A stretch of DNA of 64,000 bases from Curvibacter gracilis ATCC BAA-807 (lineage in GTDB: Bacteria; Pseudomonadota; Gammaproteobacteria; Burkholderiales; Burkholderiaceae_C): the NCBI RefSeq assembly GCF_000518645.1, contig NZ_KI912467.1, positions 23,960-87,959 on the forward strand. The letters are read 5' to 3'. Under the pieces are notes generated by a model. That model had not been told where the DNA came from. It was given only the letters and a program-made list of their open reading frames with translations, and searched no databases. The position numbers and the translations under genes are program-made. Each line of letters starts with the position of its first letter. Position 1 is the first letter of the stretch. Shown piece after piece: positions 1-8,615 of this stretch.

Positions 1-175
1 CGTCTGTTTGAGCGCAGCGAGTTTAGCGAGACCCCGCCCAAGTTGAGCAGCGCAGCGGACCCTGCGCAGCAGGGCGTGCACGTCGGGTCGCCTTTCTTTG
101 CTTACTTTCTTTGGCGAGACAAAGAAAGTGAGGCGCCCGCCGGGGCGCAATCCCGGCCTCCGACCTTCAACAAAT
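1..175. repeat. Intergenic dispersed-repeat-like segment with hairpin
   Basis: Non-coding left edge of the window. It contains a perfect 10-bp inverted repeat, ACTTTCTTTG at 104-113 and CAAAGAAAGT at 120-129, around the 6-nt loop GCGAGA. Flanking text is rich in short GCGCAGCGA-like words. From memory this resembles a long intergenic repeat that recurs many times in Comamonadaceae genomes. Only one copy is present here, so the repeat status is recall rather than demonstration. No T-run follows the hairpin, so it is not a classical terminator. Confidence 0.45.
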
Positions 176-212
176 GACAGAAGGAGCAGAGCGCAGCGAC
201 AGGCACTGCATG

Positions 213-236
213 TCAAGGCATCAAGGCATCAAGGCA
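213..236. repeat. Three tandem copies of an 8-mer
   Basis: TCAAGGCA occurs three times head to tail (213-220, 221-228, 229-236), just beyond the stop of the large minus-strand hydrolase gene. It is a short microsatellite-like tract, probably length-variable. No function is apparent. Confidence 0.7.
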
Positions 237-244
237 AGCCTGCC

Positions 245-3184
245 TCAATACCCCCTCAAATCCCGAATCCGATGCACCAAGCCCCCCCCACAAATCGTCT
301 GCAACGTGCTGGTGAGCAGAGGAATGTCGTTGTCAAAACAGCCATGGCTGGCCGGCTCGCGCACGTCGGGCAAGGCGGTGAGCACCTTGTCGTCGTGCAG
401 CACTTGCAGGCGGCTGGCCAGTTGGCTGTCGGCCACGGCGCGGTGCCAGGCGCGCAGGGTTTCGCCGGTGGCGGCGGCGCCGTCCCAGGCGTGTTCGTCT
501 TGCGCGGTGTCGAACACGCGCTGCAGGCCCAGGATGGGGGTGCGGCGGTCGGCCTCGAGGGCGTTGGAGACCAGGTACAGCAGCGATTTTCGGTACACCA
601 GCGCGGTGTTGTCGGCCCGCTCCAGCGGGTCGCTCAACAGGGCGATGTGGGTGCGCGGCAGGATGTCGGTGCCGGCATAGTGCTGGTTGGCAAAGGCCAC
701 CGTGCAGGCCGGGGCGTACAGGTGCACGCTGGGCACGGCGTCGAGGGCGGGCCGGCCGGTGGTGGCCCGGGTGGCTTGCAAGGCCGTGATCAGGTGGCCC
801 AGCCACAGGCTGCCCGCCGAGTGGCCCACCAGGTGGATCTGCAGCTGATCGCCCCAGAGCTGGATCAGGTCGGCCAGGGCGTGCACCAGCTGATCGCCGG
901 CACGGTGGCCTTGCCAGGCCAGTTGGGCGTTTTCCTTGATCTCTGACCAGATGGGGCGGGCCAGAGGGCGGCCCACGGTGGATTCGATCAGCGCATCGGT
1001 CTGCGCCCACAGGGCCTGGCCCCAGCCGGTGGCGGCAGGCTGGCGATGGCGCCATTGGCTGAACAGATCGGCCAGGCTTTCGAGCAGGCCGGTCTTCCAG
1101 ACCACGAACAGCGGGTAGCAGCCATTGCGCTCGAACACCTGGCCCAGGGCCTTGCAGCGCTTGAGGCCGTCGGCCTCGCTGTTGAGGCCGCCGTGCACAT
1201 AGATCAGCAGGCGTTTGGGGCTGTCGGCGGGCTGGGCACGAAACCAGCGATCGGGCAGCACCGTGACCTGGTAGGCCAGGCTGCGGCTGCGCTCGTCGGG
1301 GGTGAGGTAGCGGCTCATGCGGCCGTCGTTGCCCACCATCAGGGCGTGTTCGGCCAGCTGCGCGTTGGTCCAGGGGGGCTTGACCGAGGGGCCACCAGCG
1401 CCCTGCCCCGGTCGCTCTGGCCCACCGTGATGGGGCCGGTGTGCAGCGCCCGCCGCGCCCCCGGCCACCAGGCCGGGCACGCCCAGCGCGACCACCCAGG
1501 CATCCATGCCATGGGCCAGCCAGTCTTCGTAGCTGATCACCGCAAAGCCGTGGGCGCCCCAGGCGGGGCCCCATGAGTTTTGCAGCACAAAGCCGCGCTC
1601 GTTGAAGCCCACCAGGGCAAAGGCGTGCCCGGCGTCGCGGCGCACCACGCCGTCAAAGGCGATCACGGGCAGATCGTGGTGGCCCTGGGGCAGCTGGGTG
1701 ACGGCGGGCAGCCGGGCCCAGCCCTCGTGCACAAAGCATGAGGCATACACCGCCCCCACAGTTTGCAGGGCGGCCTGCAGATCGGTGATGGCGCTGATCT
1801 GCACCCGGTAGTACACGCCCAGCGTGTGCTGCTGGGCCTGCTGCGCATAGCCGAAGCGCGGCGGGCCAGGGTCAAACGATTGGTAGGGCCACTGCGAGTC
1901 GAGGCACACGCCATGGTTGAACCAGCCGGTGATGGCGCTGCGGCAACTGGCGCCCTGGTTGGTGTCGCCGCTGTTTTCGTCGTAACGGCGGGCCATGTTG
2001 TAGAGCATGCGTGGGCTGACCGATTCAAACTGGCCAGGGCAGCCGGCCTGCACCCAGCGCAGGTAATTGACCACACCGGCCAGGCCAAAGCCGGTGCAGG
2101 CGCCTTCATGGCCCTGGTTCAGGATCAGGCCGGCCTGGGCGTACACGGGCAGCATGCGCTGCACCTCGGCCTGGGCGGGCCACTGGGCCAGCAGGTTGAC
2201 GGGGGGCGGCGTGTAGGGGCGGTCGTTGAGGTCGGGGGTGTCGGGGCGGGCGTTGAAGCGCCGCCGGGTAGGGTGATGGTGGTGCGGGGCAGCCGTCGCC
2301 ACCGGCGCAGCTGCAGGCCGGTCTGACGCGCCCGCTGCGGCTGACAAGGGCGCCGCAGCGGCCCCGCCCTGCCCGCCCCCCAGGTCATTGGCCTGGGCCA
2401 GGGCGAAGACGCTGCTGAAGCGGTCCAGCCCATGGGTGCCGCCGTTGACCAGGCGCCGGGCCGCGGCGTAGTCGCCCCGGGCCAGGGCCTGCTCCAGGGC
2501 GGCACGGTGACGCCGCAGAAACAGCGCCAGCAGCAAGGCGGCCACCTCGGGGGCGTTGGCCAGATCGGGGCGGGCCAGCAGGTCAAGCCCCAGCTCGCGG
2601 CCATAGCTGTCGTAGTTGCTGCGCCCCGTGAGCTGCACAAAGCCCCGGCCCTTGAACAAGGCGCCCTCGCCGCGCCGGTTGCCCAGGCGCCCGTCGTACA
2701 GGCCAAAGGGGGCACCCCCCGGGGCGGTGTTGTACTTGGACGGGAATTCAGAGATGGGCACAAAGCCCGAGGTCTCGGCCCGGATGGTGCCCAAGGCGGC
2801 CAGCACCAGGGCGCGCGAACAAAGCCCGGTGGCCCGCAGCGCCGCCAGCACATAGGGCAGAAAACACGACACGGCCGCGGCCTTGGCGCCCGGAAACAGA
2901 AGCTGCGCGGCAGAGGCCTGGAGCGCCAGCTCCAGGCCAGGCTGGCCGGGTGGCTCGAGGCCCAACGCGTGCAGGTTGCGCGGGCCCACCAAGCCGTCGG
3001 CAATCAGCCCGCGCCCGGCCTGCCAGCAGCGCAGCGCGCCACCCAAGGTGGCGTCGAACAGATCGCCTCCAGTGGCCAGGCCGGCATAGGGGGCGGCGGC
3101 CGGGCCCAGGGCCTGGACCAGGGTGGTTCGGAGTGCCACCACACTGGGGTGGGTGCAGCCTTGCTGAAGCAGGAGCAGGGACAT
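245..3184 (-). CDS. Four-module protein: PG-binding, GH19-like, papain-like protease, alpha/beta hydrolase
   Basis: 979 aa, ATG start. Residues about 38-77 match a peptidoglycan-binding type 1 repeat (T46, FQ-like CWQ, DGLVGP 63-68). Residues about 105-265 resemble a GH19 chitinase/endolysin: Glu136 in RAETSGF and the GRGFVQLTG block at 179-187. A His- and Pro-rich linker lies at about 299-328. Residues about 330-570 form a papain-like C1 peptidase with a plausible triad: Cys363 in GACTGF, His520 in GHAFAL, Asn536 in QNSWGP. Residues about 655-979 are an alpha/beta hydrolase with nucleophile elbow GHSAG (Ser789) and an HGG oxyanion motif at 664-666. No signal peptide is evident. The gene stands alone, with mgtC-like upstream on the same strand. 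Family knowledge suggests a cell-wall-targeting lytic enzyme or effector; that role is inference. No immunity-like small gene is visible. Confidence 0.8.
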   Translation of the reverse strand: MSLLLLQQGCTHPSVVALRTTLVQALGPAAAPYAGLATGGDLFDATLGGALRCWQAGRGLIADGLVGPRNLHALGLEPPGQPGLELALQASAAQLLFPGAKAAAVSCFLPYVLAALRATGLCSRALVLAALGTIRAETSGFVPISEFPSKYNTAPGGAPFGLYDGRLGNRRGEGALFKGRGFVQLTGRSNYDSYGRELGLDLLARPDLANAPEVAALLLALFLRRHRAALEQALARGDYAAARRLVNGGTHGLDRFSSVFALAQANDLGGGQGGAAAAPLSAAAGASDRPAAAPVATAAPHHHHPTRRRFNARPDTPDLNDRPYTPPPVNLLAQWPAQAEVQRMLPVYAQAGLILNQGHEGACTGFGLAGVVNYLRWVQAGCPGQFESVSPRMLYNMARRYDENSGDTNQGASCRSAITGWFNHGVCLDSQWPYQSFDPGPPRFGYAQQAQQHTLGVYYRVQISAITDLQAALQTVGAVYASCFVHEGWARLPAVTQLPQGHHDLPVIAFDGVVRRDAGHAFALVGFNERGFVLQNSWGPAWGAHGFAVISYEDWLAHGMDAWVVALGVPGLVAGGAAGAAHRPHHGGPERPGQGAGGPSVKPPWTNAQLAEHALMVGNDGRMSRYLTPDERSRSLAYQVTVLPDRWFRAQPADSPKRLLIYVHGGLNSEADGLKRCKALGQVFERNGCYPLFVVWKTGLLESLADLFSQWRHRQPAATGWGQALWAQTDALIESTVGRPLARPIWSEIKENAQLAWQGHRAGDQLVHALADLIQLWGDQLQIHLVGHSAGSLWLGHLITALQATRATTGRPALDAVPSVHLYAPACTVAFANQHYAGTDILPRTHIALLSDPLERADNTALVYRKSLLYLVSNALEADRRTPILGLQRVFDTAQDEHAWDGAAATGETLRAWHRAVADSQLASRLQVLHDDKVLTALPDVREPASHGCFDNDIPLLTSTLQTICGGGLVHRIRDLRGY

Positions 3185-3490
3185 GAGGGGGCCCTTTGCA
3201 CTGGGGGTGAGACAAAACCGCAGGCATTATTGGCAAGCCCTGGCCTGGCTCGGCGCGCCACACCGCAGAGGCTTTGGTGGCCGCCACGGCAGCTGAAGCC
3301 GTTGACCCTGTACGGGCGCCCGCACAACCGGTGCACCAGGCTGCAGAGGGTGCGATCTGGTCAGTTGTATGACCAGCGGGCCGTGGTTGGCACTGGGCGG
3401 CAAGACTCTGCCGCCAGTGTTGGCAAGTGCAAGATCAGCGACGCTTTGTGGGTGCCACGACTGCCGCGCAGCGGGGGGTGCCGAGCGTGC
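3185..3490. other. Intergenic region with two dyads
   Basis: 306 bp between the four-module hydrolase and the mgtC-like gene, both on the minus strand. It contains a perfect 7-bp inverted repeat, CTGGTCA at 3357-3363 and TGACCAG at 3370-3376 (loop 6), a possible regulator site for the hydrolase. It also contains a bulged 11-bp hairpin at 3391-3419, 70 bp past the mgtC-like stop, which could end that transcript although no U-run follows. I see no gene here. Confidence 0.5.
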
Positions 3491-4240
3491 TCAGTTGCGG
3501 GCGTGCGAGAGCTGAAAGCGCTCGATGTCGGTGTGGGTCTGGAGCGCGTTGGCCAGGGCGGGCAAGGAGGCGCCGGAGTCGCGGTTGACGGCCACGGCCA
3601 CGAAGTTCCATTCGAACTGCTGATCGCGAACGCCGATGGCGATGGATTTTTCGGCCAGCACGTAGCCGCTTTGCAGCAGCAACTCGGCCACCTGGGCCTG
3701 GCTGGGCTGGCGGCCCGCCGCAAAATGCAGGTTGACGCCGATGGCATGGCGCGAGGGCAGCCGCGCCTCCAGGGTGGCGCCCCAGAGCATCAGGCTGGAC
3801 GACAGCAGCGTGAGCGAAATGGCCGCCCCATAGAAACCGATGCCCACCAGCACCCCGATGGCCGACGAGGCCCAGATGGAGGCTGCCGTGGTGAGCCCGC
3901 TGATGTTGAGCCCTTCTTTCATGATGACGCCGGCGCCCAGAAAGCCGATGCCGGTGACGATGCCCTGCACCACCCGCGTGGGATCGATGCTGGCCGCATG
4001 CTGGCCATGGCCGGCAAACCAGTACTCGGGGTAGCCCACGAACACGGTCAGGGCGGCCGAGGCCATGCACACCATGCCGTAGGTGCGCATGCCCGCGGCG
4101 CGGCCGTGGTAAGACCGCTCGTAGCCCACCAGCAGGCCCAGCAGCAGGGCCCCGAAGATGTTGCAGAAGATGACGAGGTTGGCACGCAGCTCGCTGAAGG
4201 ACCAAAAAGCATCCAGCCACTCTTTTGACATCAGGTCCAT
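3491..4240 (-). CDS. MgtC/SapB family inner-membrane protein
   Basis: 249 aa. The N-terminal 150 residues form four or five hydrophobic helices with family hallmarks: GLLVGYERS (about 35-43), AGMRTYGMV (about 49-57), and GIGFLGAGVIMKEG (about 97-110). The C-terminal 90 residues are a soluble ACT-like domain, as in longer MgtC proteins. MgtC proteins help cells grow at low magnesium and modulate the F-ATPase; the exact activity of this homologue is unknown. It is monocistronic. ATG codons at 4240 and 4231 are both usable starts. A dyad and an AT-rich -10-like element lie about 110-130 bp upstream. Confidence 0.85.
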   Translation of the reverse strand: MDLMSKEWLDAFWSFSELRANLVIFCNIFGALLLGLLVGYERSYHGRAAGMRTYGMVCMASAALTVFVGYPEYWFAGHGQHAASIDPTRVVQGIVTGIGFLGAGVIMKEGLNISGLTTAASIWASSAIGVLVGIGFYGAAISLTLLSSSLMLWGATLEARLPSRHAIGVNLHFAAGRQPSQAQVAELLLQSGYVLAEKSIAIGVRDQQFEWNFVAVAVNRDSGASLPALANALQTHTDIERFQLSHARN

Positions 4241-4348
4241 GTTCGATCTTTGTTGTTGTTCGGGCGCGGATCACCAAGGTGCGCCGAGGTGTGCAGAGGT
4301 GTGCCGCCGGCTGCCGTGGCCGGGCCTGACACCAGCCCGCTCAAACCA

Positions 4349-4363
4349 TGACACGCCTTGTCA
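4349..4363. promoter_or_regulatory. Dyad upstream of mgtC-like gene
   Basis: TGACA at 4349-4353 and TGTCA at 4359-4363 form a perfect 5-bp inverted repeat with 5-nt spacing. On the minus strand a TATAAA-like hexamer (plus 4368-4373) sits just upstream of it. This looks like a small operator at a promoter for the mgtC-like gene. The regulator is unknown, and chance cannot be excluded. Confidence 0.3.
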
Positions 4364-4450
4364 CAAATTTATAACATGGCCCAGGCCTGCACCCATCGGC
4401 CAGAAGCTCTCATCGGGCGCACGCCCTCTCTTCGTCTATCAGTGAATCCG

Positions 4451-4861
4451 TCAATCCACCGACGCCGGATGAAAAGCTTCGAGGTCAAGCCCCGTCACGG
4501 GCTCAAAATGCCGAACGTTGGCAGATAGCAAAGTGAGGCCTTGTTCCAAGGCTGTTGCCGCAATCAAAGCGTCGGCAAGACGCAAGCCATGGGATAAGGC
4601 CAAGCTGTCGATGAGTTCGGCAGCGTACATAGAGATGGCAGGCGTCAGGGGATGAACTTCGGTTGCGCGCGCGGTCAAGCCCTTCTTGAGGCGCCCCAAT
4701 TCAGTCTTGTTGCGGCAACCCTGGGCCAGCTCCATGTAGGTGATTATGGAAATTCGCCAGGGCCTGATGGTCGACAAGTGCCGGGCTGCCCCTGGATGAC
4801 CTCGCGCAAGCCAAATGAGCACGTCCGAGTCGATGAGTGTTTGGCCTGTCATGCGAGGCAT
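4451..4861 (-). CDS. PIN-domain toxin (VapC-like)
   Basis: 136 aa PIN-domain ribonuclease. The conserved acidic residues are visible: D11 and D13 in LIDSDVLIW, E44 in YMELAQG, and D97 in LRLADALIA, with the C-terminal SANVRHF block at 113-119. PIN toxins of type II modules cleave RNA in a metal-dependent way. The gene lies 24 bp downstream of a small same-strand gene that fits an antitoxin, the usual antitoxin-first order. M4 is an alternative start. Confidence 0.85.
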   Translation of the reverse strand: MPRMTGQTLIDSDVLIWLARGHPGAARHLSTIRPWRISIITYMELAQGCRNKTELGRLKKGLTARATEVHPLTPAISMYAAELIDSLALSHGLRLADALIAATALEQGLTLLSANVRHFEPVTGLDLEAFHPASVD

Positions 4862-4885
4862 TGGCTTCCATGCTGGCCGAAAAAC

Positions 4886-5143
4886 TCACAGACCCATGAA
4901 CCGGCCGGAGCGCCAACGGCGCACGCACTGTTCGACATCAGCAGTGTCGTGACGGTCGCGCCACATGCCGAAGATCGGGTCTTCAGGGGTGGAATCAAAC
5001 CCATCAGACTGCACGGAAAGATTGGCTTCAAGCTCAAGGTGCACGGTGACGTGAGAGAGCGGCCCGGGCTGTGTGGCAAGCCTGCTGCGCCAGGCCGCAG
5101 GCAAGTCGGACAAGGGGACATGCTCAATCACAATGGCATTCAT
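4886..5143 (-). CDS. Antitoxin partner of the PIN toxin
   Basis: 85 aa. The middle has a DP-x-FGMWRDR stretch (about 55-63) followed by TADVEQCVRRWRSGRF, a pattern I associate with small proteins preceding VapC-type toxins. The C-terminal basic tail would be the toxin-binding segment by analogy. Its place directly before the toxin on the same strand supports an antitoxin role. No clear DNA-binding fold can be read by eye. ATG start with a GGGCAGCC-like leader. Confidence 0.65.
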   Translation of the reverse strand: MNAIVIEHVPLSDLPAAWRSRLATQPGPLSHVTVHLELEANLSVQSDGFDSTPEDPIFGMWRDRHDTADVEQCVRRWRSGRFMGL

Positions 5144-5317
5144 GGGCAGCCTTCAATGGGGGCAAGAGGGGTGCAAAAAGAGGGGCAATACAAGCGGGCC
5201 CTACAGATCACAAGGCCCATCTGCCACTCAGTTTATGCAAGCAACCCGCCAGCCTGCCGCCAGTTGTCGGATCACGATCTCAAGGGGTAACGAAGTCGGC
5301 CCCCTGCCCCGCGCCAT

Positions 5318-5878
5318 TCAGCCCCCAGGCACCGACCCGAAATCGTTCTCGACCCAGGCGCTGGCGCTGCGCTGGGTGAGCTTGAAGTCGGGCCGCACGC
5401 GGCGTTGGGCCACGGGCTCGCTGTAGGGGGGCAGATCGGGGTGGGCGTAGGCAGCCAGGGTGGCGTAGGGCTCGAACTCGTCGGGCACGATGTCGAGGGT
5501 GATGTGCCAGCGGGCGTCGCCCAGGGTCAGGTCCACGTTCTTGTGCAGTTGAGCGCGCAACTGCTGTTCGTGGCGGCGCAGCACCTCGCTGGCGGTCTTG
5601 ACCAGGGTGTTGAAGGCGTTGGTGTCGAGCGGCTTGGGGTTTTTCTTGTCGCGGCCCATGGTCCAGGGCCCCACCAGGGCGGGCTCGGGCTCGCGGCCCT
5701 TGTACATGGCGACGGCCCAGCCGTCGTCGTCTTCGTTCTTGATGACGCGGGCGGTCCAGCCGTTGTCGGCCCACAGGCGGGGCTCTTTCACCACCAAGGT
5801 GTCGTCGGAGGCGTCAGTGGGGTCGGAGGACTCAGTGGTGGGGTCGTGCGGATCGGGAAAGGACAAAACAAAAGCCAA
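5318..5878 (-). CDS. Conserved hypothetical protein
   Basis: 186 aa, cytoplasmic and hydrophilic. It has an acidic N-terminus, then RLWADNGWTARVIKNEDDDGWAV (about 34-56), then GPWTMGRDKKNPKPLD (about 70-85). I recall similar proteins annotated as hypothetical across Comamonadaceae, but know no function. The best start is a TTG at 5878, because the in-frame sequence upstream reaches a stop quickly. An ATG 23 nt upstream is out of frame. It is followed by the LhgO-like gene on the same strand. Confidence 0.65.
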   Translation of the reverse strand: MAFVLSFPDPHDPTTESSDPTDASDDTLVVKEPRLWADNGWTARVIKNEDDDGWAVAMYKGREPEPALVGPWTMGRDKKNPKPLDTNAFNTLVKTASEVLRRHEQQLRAQLHKNVDLTLGDARWHITLDIVPDEFEPYATLAAYAHPDLPPYSEPVAQRRVRPDFKLTQRSASAWVENDFGSVPGG

Positions 5879-5957
5879 GGCAAGGGAAGAAAGCGCAGCA
5901 TCTTACGCGCTGCGCTCTGGGGGGGCCGGCTTGCCCCGGCCAGACCCGCCAGCCGGT

Positions 5958-7064
5958 TCAGGCCAGCAAGGCGGCCACGTGCTCGCCGATGGCCAGCGAG
6001 CTGGTCAGGCCGGGCGACTCGATGCCGAACAGGTTGACCAGGCCGGGCACACCGTGAACCGGGGGGCCTTGGATCACGAAATCAGGCGCGGGCTGGCCGG
6101 GCGGCGCGATCTTGGGCCGGATGCCGGCATAGCCGGCTTGCAGGGCGCCGTCGGGCAGCTCGGGCCAGTACTGGCGCACCTCGGCGTAGAAGGCGTCGCC
6201 CCGGGCGGGGTCGACCACCAGGTCGTCGGGCGAATCGACCCACTGCACATCGGGGCCGAACTTGGCCTGACCGCCCAGGTCGAGCGTGAGGTGCACGCCC
6301 AGGCCGGCGGCCTGGGGCACGGGGTAGATCAGGCGGCTGAAGGGCGCGCGCCCGGCCAGGGTGAAGTAATTGCCCTTGGCGTAATGGGCCTGGGGCACAT
6401 GGGCCGCATCCAGGCCGGCGAAGCGGCGCGCCAGATCAGGGGCGGCCAGGCCAGCTGCGTTGACCACACTGCGGGCACACAGGGTGGTGGGGCTGCTGCT
6501 GTCGGCCGCGTGCAGCACCAGCCCCTCGGGCGTGACTTGCGCGCTGTGCAGGGCCGACTGCACGGCCAGGGTGCCGCCGGCGTTTTCCAGATCGCCCAGC
6601 AGGGCCAGCATCAGGCCGTGGCTGTCGATGATGCCGGTGCTGGGCGAGTGCAGCGCGGCCAGGCACTGCAGGCGCGGCTCCAGCGCCAGGGCCTGGTCGC
6701 GGCTGAGCAAGGCCAGGTCGGTGACGCCATTGGCGGCGGCCTTGTCGACGATGCCTTGCAACTGGCCCAGTTGCTCGGGCTGGGTGGCCACCAGCAGCTT
6801 GCCGCAGCGCTGGTGGGCAATGCCGCGCGCCTGGCAGTAGGCATACAGCAACTCACGCCCGCGCACGCACAGGCGGGCCTTGAGCGAGCCCTGGGGGTAG
6901 TAGATGCCGGCGTGGATGACCTCGCTGTTGCGCGCACTGGTGCCGGTACCAAATGTTTCGGCACTTTCCAGCACCAGCACCTCACGCCCCTGCAGGGCCA
7001 GGGCACGGGCCACGGCCAGGCCCACCACACCGGCGCCGATGACGACGCAATCAAGCTGCTCCAT
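5958..7064 (-). CDS. lhgO: FAD-dependent oxidoreductase, LhgO-like (L-2-hydroxyglutarate oxidase family)
   Basis: 368 aa of the DAO superfamily. The N-terminus has the dinucleotide motif GAGVVG (10-15), followed by the LhgO/glycerol-3-P-dehydrogenase-like [15 protein letters not shown] block (about 44-58). The C-terminus has GYAGIRPK and [18 protein letters not shown], typical of L-2-hydroxyglutarate dehydrogenases. Predicted reaction: oxidation of L-2-hydroxyglutarate, or a related 2-hydroxy acid, to the 2-oxo acid. Its start overlaps the stop of the upstream amidohydrolase (TGATG), so the two are translationally coupled. Longer ORFs in this frame extend through the neighbouring gene and are not real. 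Confidence 0.8.
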   Translation of the reverse strand: MEQLDCVVIGAGVVGLAVARALALQGREVLVLESAETFGTGTSARNSEVIHAGIYYPQGSLKARLCVRGRELLYAYCQARGIAHQRCGKLLVATQPEQLGQLQGIVDKAAANGVTDLALLSRDQALALEPRLQCLAALHSPSTGIIDSHGLMLALLGDLENAGGTLAVQSALHSAQVTPEGLVLHAADSSSPTTLCARSVVNAAGLAAPDLARRFAGLDAAHVPQAHYAKGNYFTLAGRAPFSRLIYPVPQAAGLGVHLTLDLGGQAKFGPDVQWVDSPDDLVVDPARGDAFYAEVRQYWPELPDGALQAGYAGIRPKIAPPGQPAPDFVIQGPPVHGVPGLVNLFGIESPGLTSSLAIGEHVAALLA

Positions 7065-7915
7065 CACAGCGCCCTGGGGTCGACCGTCAACAGGCGCTGC
7101 ACCAGGCCTTGCAGGTGTTCGCGCAGCGGGGCAAAGCCCGCGTTCGGGGCCAGGGTGGTTTCGTCCATGTAGAGCTTGCGGTTGATCTCCAGCTGGATGC
7201 TGTGTCGGTGGCTGGCCGGGTGGCTGTAGCGGCGAACCAGTTCCACACCCTTGTAGGGGTGGTTCAGGGCCACGCTGTAGCCCAGGGCACGCAGGTGCTC
7301 GCAGATCAGCTCGGCCAGCGCGGGGCTGCTGGTGCTGTGGTCGCGGTTGCCCACCACGAAGTCGGCATGCGCCTCGCCCGGGAACTCGGTGGCGTGGCTG
7401 GAGGCCACGGCGGGCATGGAGTGGCAGTTGATGTGCACGCTGTAGCCGTGCCGTGCATGGGCGGCGTCGATGGCCTGGGCCACGGCCGCGTGGTAGGGCA
7501 CCCAGCAACGTTCGATGCGGTCTTGCACCTCGCCCACGCTCAGGTGCCGCTGGTAGATGGGCAGGCCGCCGTCGGTGCTGCGCCAGATCAGGCCTTTGCC
7601 CAGTCGCACCTTGCTGAGCACCTTGGGGTCGGTGGCCACCGGGCCGGGCCAGGGGCTGTCGAACAGGGTGGTGTCGATCTCGGTGGTGTCGCGGTTGGCA
7701 TCGAGGTAGCTGCGCGGAAACAGCGCCTCGACCCAGGCCACGCCCAGGGCGGGCGCGAAGTCGTACAGCTTTTCGACATGGGTGTCTTCGGCCTGCCGCA
7801 ACAGGGGCAGGGGCACGGCGTACTGAAAGTCGTCTGGGTAGAAGGTGCCGCTGTGGGGCGAATCGAGCACCAGTGCACTGGTGCCCTCCAGGGTACGGAT
7901 CAGGTCTGCAGTCAT
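7064..7915 (-). CDS. N-formylglutamate amidohydrolase family protein
   Basis: 283 aa. Motifs of the FGase (HutG2-like) family are present: [11 protein letters not shown] near residue 17, [14 protein letters not shown] (about 68-81), VHINCHSMP (about 145-153), and [13 protein letters not shown]. Known members hydrolyse N-formyl-L-glutamate to glutamate and formate in histidine degradation. No other hut gene is present in the window, so the substrate may differ. The ATG at 7915 starts just before the VLDSPHSG core. The stop overlaps the ATG of the FAD oxidase, implying a two-gene operon that handles glutamate-like acids. Confidence 0.85.
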   Translation of the reverse strand: MTADLIRTLEGTSALVLDSPHSGTFYPDDFQYAVPLPLLRQAEDTHVEKLYDFAPALGVAWVEALFPRSYLDANRDTTEIDTTLFDSPWPGPVATDPKVLSKVRLGKGLIWRSTDGGLPIYQRHLSVGEVQDRIERCWVPYHAAVAQAIDAAHARHGYSVHINCHSMPAVASSHATEFPGEAHADFVVGNRDHSTSSPALAELICEHLRALGYSVALNHPYKGVELVRRYSHPASHRHSIQLEINRKLYMDETTLAPNAGFAPLREHLQGLVQRLLTVDPRAL

Positions 7916-8015
7916 GACTGGATTGTCCACCAGCCTGGAAGCCCTGCCCAGGGGCGAGGACAGGGATCTTGGCCATACCGTTGAACCAGCCATAGCAGCC
8001 TTTAAACTCCTGACC

Positions 8016-8390
8016 ATGCAATGGCTGCGCTCTACCCGATCACTGACCCACCTGGCACTGGTGTGGTTTGTGTTGGCCTTCGGGGCCGCGGTGGCCTCGC
8101 CCTTGATCAAGCCCGAGGCGTTGACGCTGGTGTGCTCGGCCAATGGTGGCATGAAGCTGCTGGCCAGCAGCCCCGATGGCGAGGACCAGACCACCGGCCA
8201 GGCCAGCCAGAGCGGGCATGCGCTGGACTGCCCCTTGTGCCTGGCGCTGGACGTGCCGCTGGTGTTTGCCAGCCTGTTTGCCCCTTTTGAATCGCCGCTG
8301 GCCCCGCAGTTGCAGCCCACCGTGGTGGCCCACCTGGCGGTGGTGGCCGGCGCACCGCTGCCCCCACGCGGCCCACCGGCCCGCGCCTGA
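8016..8390 (+). CDS. DUF2946 family secreted/membrane protein
   Basis: 124 aa. The N-terminal hydrophobic stretch (about 12-30) ends in an ASP-like signal cleavage region. A C-P-L-C motif (about 71-74) precedes a second hydrophobic segment, and the C-terminus is proline-rich. DUF2946 proteins are commonly found with copper or other metal uptake receptors; function is unproven. It is followed by a terminator-like hairpin and then the TonB receptor, and is divergent from the amidohydrolase (100 bp apart). The paired cysteines could bind a metal (inference). Confidence 0.75.
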   Translation: MQWLRSTRSLTHLALVWFVLAFGAAVASPLIKPEALTLVCSANGGMKLLASSPDGEDQTTGQASQSGHALDCPLCLALDVPLVFASLFAPFESPLAPQLQPTVVAHLAVVAGAPLPPRGPPARA

Positions 8391-8401
8391 GCCGGGTGCC
8401 C

Positions 8402-8432
8402 AGGGCTTTGCGCCCTCCTCTAAGCCCTTTTT
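8402..8432 (+). terminator. Possible intrinsic terminator after DUF2946 gene
   Basis: AGGGCTT at 8402-8408 pairs with AAGCCCT at 8422-8428 around a 13-nt loop and runs into a T stretch to 8432. The rest of the leader to 8615 has no gene and no cobalamin-riboswitch core that I can recognise. Confidence 0.5.
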
Positions 8433-8615
8433 CGCGCCCTCTTTAGCGCTCTTCTCTCCCATTTTTCTTGTCTGCCCCAAGGCCGCGGCCAGTGCCGCGC
8501 TGGGGGCTGTCTTGTCTTGTGACCGGCTCGCCGAAGGCCTTGGGCTTTGCGGCGGCAGGTCTTGCGCCGCCCCTGCCTGGAGCGGGGGCGGCTGCATTGT
8601 TGCGAATGCTTTGAA

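Noticed and set aside
5958-8021. 687-aa minus-strand frame reading as one protein
   Set aside because: Only its C-terminal 368 aa are a real gene (LhgO-like); the N-terminal part is an off-frame reading of the amidohydrolase gene.
8391-8615. Cobalamin riboswitch before the TonB receptor
   Set aside because: The conserved GCCACTG/B12-box elements are not recognisable; only a terminator-like hairpin is seen.
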